NCBI GenBank assembly: GCA_020845495.1
Contig: JADLFM010000024.1
Coordinates: 1 to 38,500, forward strand
DNA length: 38,500 nucleotides
Direction: 5' to 3'
Source of the DNA: Chloroflexota bacterium
GTDB lineage: Bacteria; Chloroflexota; UBA6077; JACCZL01
Made by a program: the position numbers and the translations under genes. This document shows positions 34,211-38,500 of this stretch, in pieces. The notes below the pieces were generated by a model. The model was not told the DNA's origin, made no database searches, and saw only the letters and a program-made list of their open reading frames with translations. The stretch's first letter is position 1. Each line of letters starts with the position of its first letter.

Positions 34211-34591
34211 CTACTTCGGGTCGCACTCGTACCGGGAGTAGCTCCGCACCACATCGTACGGTGCCACCTGGCCGTGCCTGTTCCAGCGATAGTAGGTCAC
34301 GGTGCCGTTGTACGAGTTTCGCGATTTGACGTGGTAGATCCAGCCCTCCTGGATCTGGAACTGCTTGTAGTGCCCCGCCCAATTGCCCGCATCGAGATTG
34401 AAGCACGCCGAGTTGAAGCCGCTACCAATCTCTTCGCGCGAGACGACCCACTCTTGCTTGTAAGTGCCGGGGGGTGGCGCCGCGAGTGCCGGCGAAGGCG
34501 CCCAAGTCAACCCGACCCCGGTCACGACGATGATGGGGAGAAGCTGACGCACCGTCACCAACAGGCGGTGAGTCAGCTGACGTGCGCGCAT
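34211..34591 (-). CDS. Small secreted protein, unknown function
   Basis: A 126-residue protein from ATG 34591. The signal peptide is RQLLPIIVVTGVGLTWAPSP followed by ALA-APPPG, with cleavage likely after ALA near residue 37. The mature part is about 90 residues, rich in Tyr, Trp and Ser (VAPYDVVRSYSRYECDPK), with two cysteines that could form one disulfide. I do not recognise a family. A good terminator follows at 34125-34166, so it is probably monocistronic. Confidence 0.7.
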   Translation of the reverse strand: MRARQLTHRLLVTVRQLLPIIVVTGVGLTWAPSPALAAPPPGTYKQEWVVSREEIGSGFNSACFNLDAGNWAGHYKQFQIQEGWIYHVKSRNSYNGTVTYYRWNRHGQVAPYDVVRSYSRYECDPK

Positions 34592-34877
34592 GACCTCTAA
34601 TCTCCTGCACTTCCGGTGAAAGACACGATCGCTCGAGTCGCTAACTGAGCAGCCCGCAGCGACGGGCTTGGGCGCCTGGGCGCCTCCGGGCACCATTGAG
34701 ATGTCTCGGAGCCTGCCTCTGCTACAGTGATGGCCGACGGGTTGGGCGTCGCCCTGTCTATCCCTCCTCCAGATCCGCCATGCGACTCACGGGGACCTGT
34801 GTCACGGTGGTAGGTTCAGTATTCGGTCGGCTGGGCGAAGCAAGCCGCCAGAGATCCGCCAGTTTCCCGCCAGAGAC
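34592..34877. other. Divergent intergenic region
   Basis: It separates the secreted-protein gene (minus) and the HTH-NBR1 gene (plus). On the plus strand TACAGT (34723-34728) is preceded by TG one base upstream, an extended -10 look; a TTGAGA at 34696-34701 is too far away for a standard -35. No gene is supported. Confidence 0.3.
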
Positions 34878-35762
34878 ATGACATCCGAATCGAGCCGCGA
34901 TAGTGCACGCGGATCCAGGGACAGACGGACGGCCACGGCCCAGATGCTGCGAGCGTTGCGCACGGCGGGCGGGGTGAACCAGGCTGGATGGGCCGCTGCC
35001 CTGGCAACTGGCGAGCGCACGGTCCAGCGCTGGGAGAGCGGCGCGGCCGTTCCCGACGGGGCAATAGAGGCAAGGATCATCGCCTACTGTCGGGAGCACA
35101 ACCTGTTCGGCCGGGCGACCCTGGGAGGGCAGCCTGTCACGGTCGAGTCACTCCAGACCATCCTGGCGCAAGCCCGCGCCTCTGCGGATACGCCTCGAGG
35201 TGGAGACCGCTCGGAACACGACGAGTGCAGGGCCGGTGGGTCGACTCTCTCCGTCAAAGGCGATGCTGACGGGCAGCGATCGTCTGAGCAGGACGAGCAG
35301 GTCGCTCCGCCAGGTGGGCGCCGACGAATCGCATACCCGATCGGTGCGGCTGTGCTCGCCGCGGTCACGCTCGTGGTGGCTCTCTTCATCGTGCGCTACG
35401 TTGAGCCGCCGAAGCCGTGCACTCCCAACAGTCGCTTCGTCGAGGATGTCAACGTGCCTGACGGTGAAGTCATGCGTCCAGGAACGAGCTTCGAGAAGAA
35501 GTGGCGTCTCCTGAACCCGGATGCGGACAACATCTGCCCCTGGTCGCGGGGGTACAACGTTGTCTGGAGCGGCGGCCCTAACATGGCGACCGGATCGTCA
35601 TTCGACATCCCGCCCGCTCGTACCGGCGAGCAGGTGGTGGTGACCGTCCCGATGGTCGCACCCCAGAGTCCGGGCGAGTACAAGAGTGTCTGGATCTTGA
35701 GGACACCGGATGGAAGAAAGTTCGGTGACGAGTTCTGGGTGATAATTCAGGTCCGAGACTGA
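34878..35762 (+). CDS. Membrane-anchored HTH protein with extracytoplasmic NBR1-like Ig domain
   Basis: A 294-residue protein from ATG 34878. Residues 22-75 form an XRE-like helix-turn-helix (VNQAGWAAALATGERTVQRW, ESGAAVPDG). A charged linker leads to one transmembrane helix (151-173, YPIGAAVLAAVTLVVALFIV). Residues 181-292 resemble the NBR1 central Ig domain: NVPDGEVMRPGTSFEKKWRL, ICPWSRGYNVVWSGG and MVAPQSPGEYKSVWIL. Such domains occur in Chloroflexi and actinobacterial surface proteins. The arrangement suggests a DNA-binding protein tethered to the membrane that reads an outside signal. It is followed by a hairpin and convergent genes. Confidence 0.88.
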   Translation: MTSESSRDSARGSRDRRTATAQMLRALRTAGGVNQAGWAAALATGERTVQRWESGAAVPDGAIEARIIAYCREHNLFGRATLGGQPVTVESLQTILAQARASADTPRGGDRSEHDECRAGGSTLSVKGDADGQRSSEQDEQVAPPGGRRRIAYPIGAAVLAAVTLVVALFIVRYVEPPKPCTPNSRFVEDVNVPDGEVMRPGTSFEKKWRLLNPDADNICPWSRGYNVVWSGGPNMATGSSFDIPPARTGEQVVVTVPMVAPQSPGEYKSVWILRTPDGRKFGDEFWVIIQVRD

Positions 35763-35914
35763 CATGGTACCGACGCGCTCGTCCGCTGCCAACAACCGTC
35801 GTCGAAGCGCGGATGGCTCCGATTGCTCGGACCTAGGCAATCCATCAGCCAGCGAAGAAGCAGCCGACCCCGCGATGCGCCTGATATGGATTGATGGTGT
35901 GGGCGCGTTTCGGA

Positions 35915-35936
35915 GATCACCGGTACAACGGTGATC
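35915..35936. terminator. Hairpin between convergent genes
   Basis: GATCACCG (35915-35922) pairs perfectly with CGGTGATC (35929-35936), loop GTACAA; GGA/TCC extends the stem past a bulged A. It lies in the 243-bp gap between the convergent genes ending at 35762 and 36006. I see nothing else in this gap. Confidence 0.6.
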
Positions 35937-36005
35937 ATCCGAGAAAGATCAAGCGGTGTACTCATCGGTGTGCGCCGCAAGAGCTACATCTAGACATGAA
36001 GGTTG

Positions 36006-37403
36006 TCAACGCCCGTAGTGATCGCCGCGTAGCTGACGGCGTAGCAGAGTCACGAAATCGGTCGCGAGTGCTTTCGCTTCGCGACCAAGTGAGGCGCGCA
36101 ACGTCGATGGCGGGTTCAGCTGGACCACGACCCGATCGCTGCTCCAGCCCATCGGCCCGCTGTTGGGACTCGCGGCGTGTTCTGCGCGAGTCCGCCAGGT
36201 TCGGCCTCCGCCATCAATCACCGCCACGCCAAGGACGACCCACTCGATGCTCTTGCGTCGATCGATGAGGTTCAGAGCCCGTCCGGCAAATCGCAAGGCA
36301 CGGACGACAGCATCTTGGACGTCCTCCTCGAGGATCGCTGGGATGCCGGTGCCTACTCGGTGACGGTCTGCGGCAATGGACGTCAGGACGCGCACTGATC
36401 CGTGCTCATCTACCATGACGGAAGCGCCTTCTTGGACCACGATCAGCGTGTCTGCGCGTCGTTCAGCGCGTGTCCCTTCCTCGGGGCTGAGCACTGGTGC
36501 AGGACTGTCGATCGCCTCGCGACGCAGCTTGTTGTAGAGCGCCGGATCTTCCAGCTCGGACGGTCTCAGAACAGGCTCGGTAACCATCCCGGCAACAACC
36601 AGGCAGAGCTGCGGCCCATGCAGTGAATAACCGCCTCTAGTCGGTACCAGCTCCGCCGCGCGCACTGCAAAAGGAGCTACTCGTGCCGCGCTCGGTCTAC
36701 TCGCTCGTCGCTTTGGGCCGGTCGGACTTGTTGGAGACGCTCCCGAGACGGCTGGCTTCCCGCTTGACGTCACCTGCTTCGGCAGACTCCGGGATCGGGA
36801 CGGTTCGCTCGTCTTTCGTTGGCGGACGCGAGTCGATGGCTCGGATAAGGAGGTGGTGCGCCTTCTCAAGTTCGCTGCAGCCTCGGACGCGCCGGGCTCC
36901 GTCGCCTGCGCTCGACGACGAGCGGGTGCCGCCACAGCGGCCGAACCGGAGAGGCGCTCAATGGTTTCGATGAGATGCGCGACATCGCGGCGCCAACTGT
37001 TGTGCCGCAGCTCCAATGCCTGCCGACGTGACAGCGTTTGAAGCCCGCGAGGCAGATCGCTGGACGGGGGCATTGATGCTCCGCGAGCGAGCAGAGGGAT
37101 CACTCGCACATTTCGTTTGATCGCCGTCGCGATCTCCAAGCGGACGAAGTCCCTCGGATTGTCCAGCCGTCGGCGGCCGGCACTGTCGGCGATGGTGAGC
37201 CATTGCTTGCCGATCACTGCCAGCAAGACGTCGCACGATGCTACGTTGCGCTCTATCACCGCGACGAAATCGTCGCCGAGCTCGATTCCGACGACGTCCA
37301 TGAAGACCTGGCCATCGCCAAAGTGCCGGCTGAGCGCGTCGTGAAGCCTGCCAGCGGTTTCCTGACTGTCGTCGCGACGGTAACTAATGAAGATGCGTGG
37401 CAC
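36006..37403 (-). CDS. TIR-domain protein with unknown C-terminal domain, probable defence effector
   Basis: A 465-residue protein. GTG 37403 is chosen (PRIFISYRRDDSQETAG) because GAGG precedes it and bacterial TIR proteins start this way; a TTG at 37433 is possible. Residues 1-130 are a TIR domain: FISYRRDD, VFMDVVGIELGDDFVAVIER and ASCDVLLAVIGKQW. RLDNPRDFVRLEIATAI contains Glu90, which aligns with the catalytic glutamate of NAD-cleaving TIRs. A long basic, Ser/Pro/Arg-rich linker (about 160-245) precedes an alpha/beta C-terminal domain (GYSLHGPQLCLVVAGMVTEP; IEWVVLGVAVIDGGGRTW) that I do not recognise. The upstream gene on the same strand is a PD-(D/E)XK nuclease, which suggests a shared antiviral locus. 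Confidence 0.88.
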   Translation of the reverse strand: MPRIFISYRRDDSQETAGRLHDALSRHFGDGQVFMDVVGIELGDDFVAVIERNVASCDVLLAVIGKQWLTIADSAGRRRLDNPRDFVRLEIATAIKRNVRVIPLLARGASMPPSSDLPRGLQTLSRRQALELRHNSWRRDVAHLIETIERLSGSAAVAAPARRRAQATEPGASEAAANLRRRTTSLSEPSTRVRQRKTSEPSRSRSLPKQVTSSGKPAVSGASPTSPTGPKRRASRPSAARVAPFAVRAAELVPTRGGYSLHGPQLCLVVAGMVTEPVLRPSELEDPALYNKLRREAIDSPAPVLSPEEGTRAERRADTLIVVQEGASVMVDEHGSVRVLTSIAADRHRVGTGIPAILEEDVQDAVVRALRFAGRALNLIDRRKSIEWVVLGVAVIDGGGRTWRTRAEHAASPNSGPMGWSSDRVVVQLNPPSTLRASLGREAKALATDFVTLLRRQLRGDHYGR

Positions 37404-37477
37404 GGTCCGGCCTCGGCTCGAACTACGGTGCAACCTAATGTGGTTCCGGTAATGCTAACGGGCACGCCTCGGTTCGG

Positions 37478-38500
37478 CTACGACTCGCAAGTCCCCTCAG
37501 GCGTGAGAAGCCGAGCGAGCACGCTCCTGAACTCGGTTGAACCGCCATCATCCGGCCGCAGTGGAATCGCGCCCACACCGTCCAGTTCGGCTGGCAGGCC
37601 ACGCACATTGAGGGTGGTCTCACCGGCCGCCGAGAAGAAGCGGACGTCATCGCCGGGGTACACGATCCACACGGACCGAGCATTCGGGATCGCGTCACGG
37701 TACGTGTGCATCTTGTAGAGGTCGCCACGCTTGAAGGTGCCGCGCCGCTCCTCGGCCTCTTCGGCATCGTCCGCTTCGGTCGAGAGCACGCCGTCCACGC
37801 GGTCGAGTTTGAACTTGGCATCAAACAGGTGGAGGCGAGGACTCGGTCCGTCTGGCACCTCCAACACGATGTCGGGGCGCAGGGGAACCGAATAGGAGCG
37901 TCGCCCGGCCGAACGAGAACGGGAGAACGTCACGTTGTAGGAGACTCGCGTGCCATTGGCCCACGTGACGACGAAGGCGCGGTGAACGGACATGGCCAGA
38001 TCGTCGGCGCGTGGCCGGTCAGCAGCGATCGGGGGGCCGAGCAGGCTTCCGACCTCGCCCACAATGGCGAAGTAGCACCAGAGCTCGTACAACTCTGCGA
38101 TGTCCTTGGTTTCGAGGAGCCGCTGTACGAGGCGGTCGTCGAGTGGCACACGCGCGGCCAGTCGCAAGCGCGAGAAGTGCGCAAACACATTGCGGTACCC
38201 GCGGCGGCGCTGAAGCACGGTCGATGCGACCGGCACGTGGCCCATTGAGCCGATGCCGTCCCAGAACGGATCGCGCACGATGGGACGCAGTGCAAGCTCC
38301 ATGGCGTCGCAATCGGCCAGCAGTCGCTGGCGGAACATCGTGGTCTGCGGCGGGCGTCTGGCGACGCGGCGCATCCCATTGATGATGCCGAGGGCCTGAT
38401 CGATGAAGGTCTTGACGAAGCGGTTCTCCGGTGTGTCGTCGGTGCTTCGCACGTACCGCTCTTCGATGCGGGTGGGGACCTGGCCGCGCAGGCGACGCGC
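37478..38500 (-). CDS. DUF2357/DUF524 PD-(D/E)XK nuclease, C-terminal part (runs off window end)
   Basis: The visible 340 residues are the C-terminal part; the frame is open to the window edge, with RLRGQVPTRIEERYV before DTPENRFVKTFI, so a GTG start at 38452 is unlikely. The family hallmarks DTPENRFVK, YELWCYFAIVG and the nuclease core LRPDIVLEV with HLFDAKFKLD (PD-x(n)-DAK, where D replaces the usual E) are present. YKMHTYRDAI closes the fold. This matches PDDEXK_7 (formerly DUF524), the nuclease partner of McrB-like ATPases in McrBC/LlaJI-type restriction loci. An AAA ATPase gene is expected beyond 38500. The gap to the TIR gene is about 74 bp in the same orientation. Confidence 0.87.
   Translation of the reverse strand, partial: ARRLRGQVPTRIEERYVRSTDDTPENRFVKTFIDQALGIINGMRRVARRPPQTTMFRQRLLADCDAMELALRPIVRDPFWDGIGSMGHVPVASTVLQRRRGYRNVFAHFSRLRLAARVPLDDRLVQRLLETKDIAELYELWCYFAIVGEVGSLLGPPIAADRPRADDLAMSVHRAFVVTWANGTRVSYNVTFSRSRSAGRRSYSVPLRPDIVLEVPDGPSPRLHLFDAKFKLDRVDGVLSTEADDAEEAEERRGTFKRGDLYKMHTYRDAIPNARSVWIVYPGDDVRFFSAAGETTLNVRGLPAELDGVGAIPLRPDDGGSTEFRSVLARLLTPEGTCES

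Overview
The window is high-GC DNA with long GC-rich reading frames, GTG/TTG starts and no tRNA or rRNA genes. The gene set (class III cyclases fused to STAND ATPases with TPR tails, ArsR-rhodanese and metallo-beta-lactamase-rhodanese proteins, an NBR1-type Ig domain, a membrane HTH protein) suggests a Chloroflexota-like bacterium, possibly near Thermomicrobia. This placement is inferred from gene content and not from a marker gene.

Region 1 (1-4770) is metal handling and debris. It holds the N-terminal part of a copper-type P1B ATPase with a Cys- and His-rich N-terminus, a TetR regulator, and a divergent pair of small membrane proteins behind a promoter containing a palindrome. After these come a decayed ceramidase-like fragment, an ECF sigma factor with a Cys-rich tail and a truncated Cys/Met-metabolism PLP enzyme.

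Region 2 (4827-9720) is the most interesting part. A 22-bp perfect palindrome precedes an ArsR-rhodanese regulator, an MBL-rhodanese-rhodanese (persulfide dioxygenase-like) protein and an MFS transporter. Two adjacent genes follow, each interrupted by one in-frame TGA exactly where its family has a conserved cysteine: an ArsM-like SAM methyltransferase and a DsrE-family protein. In both, the reading frame continues to normal family length, and a hairpin with a G-containing apical loop lies 16-19 nt after the TGA. I read them as a tandem pair of selenocysteine proteins that a standard annotation would truncate. A strong hairpin closes the unit.

Region 3 (9733-19062) is cyclic-nucleotide signalling: a zinc-ribbon/cyclase/AAA/TPR protein, a Cache-HAMP-cyclase and a substrate-binding lipoprotein pseudogene with two in-frame stops, all on the minus strand. 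Next come a MITE-like inverted repeat, a secreted two-domain rhodanese and an alpha/beta-hydrolase-cyclase fusion.

Region 4 (19784-33411) is a same-strand array of five paralogous STAND proteins. Four have an N-terminal class III cyclase, and one instead has a C-terminal LuxR helix-turn-helix. One member is visibly mosaic and another carries a 24-bp in-frame insertion after its second codon. With region 3 this gives seven cyclase domains within about 24 kb.

Region 5 (33457-38500) holds small hypotheticals, a secreted protein, a membrane-anchored HTH protein with an extracytoplasmic NBR1-like Ig domain, and at the right edge a TIR-domain protein next to a DUF2357/PD-(D/E)XK nuclease that runs out of the window. 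The last two look like part of a defence locus.
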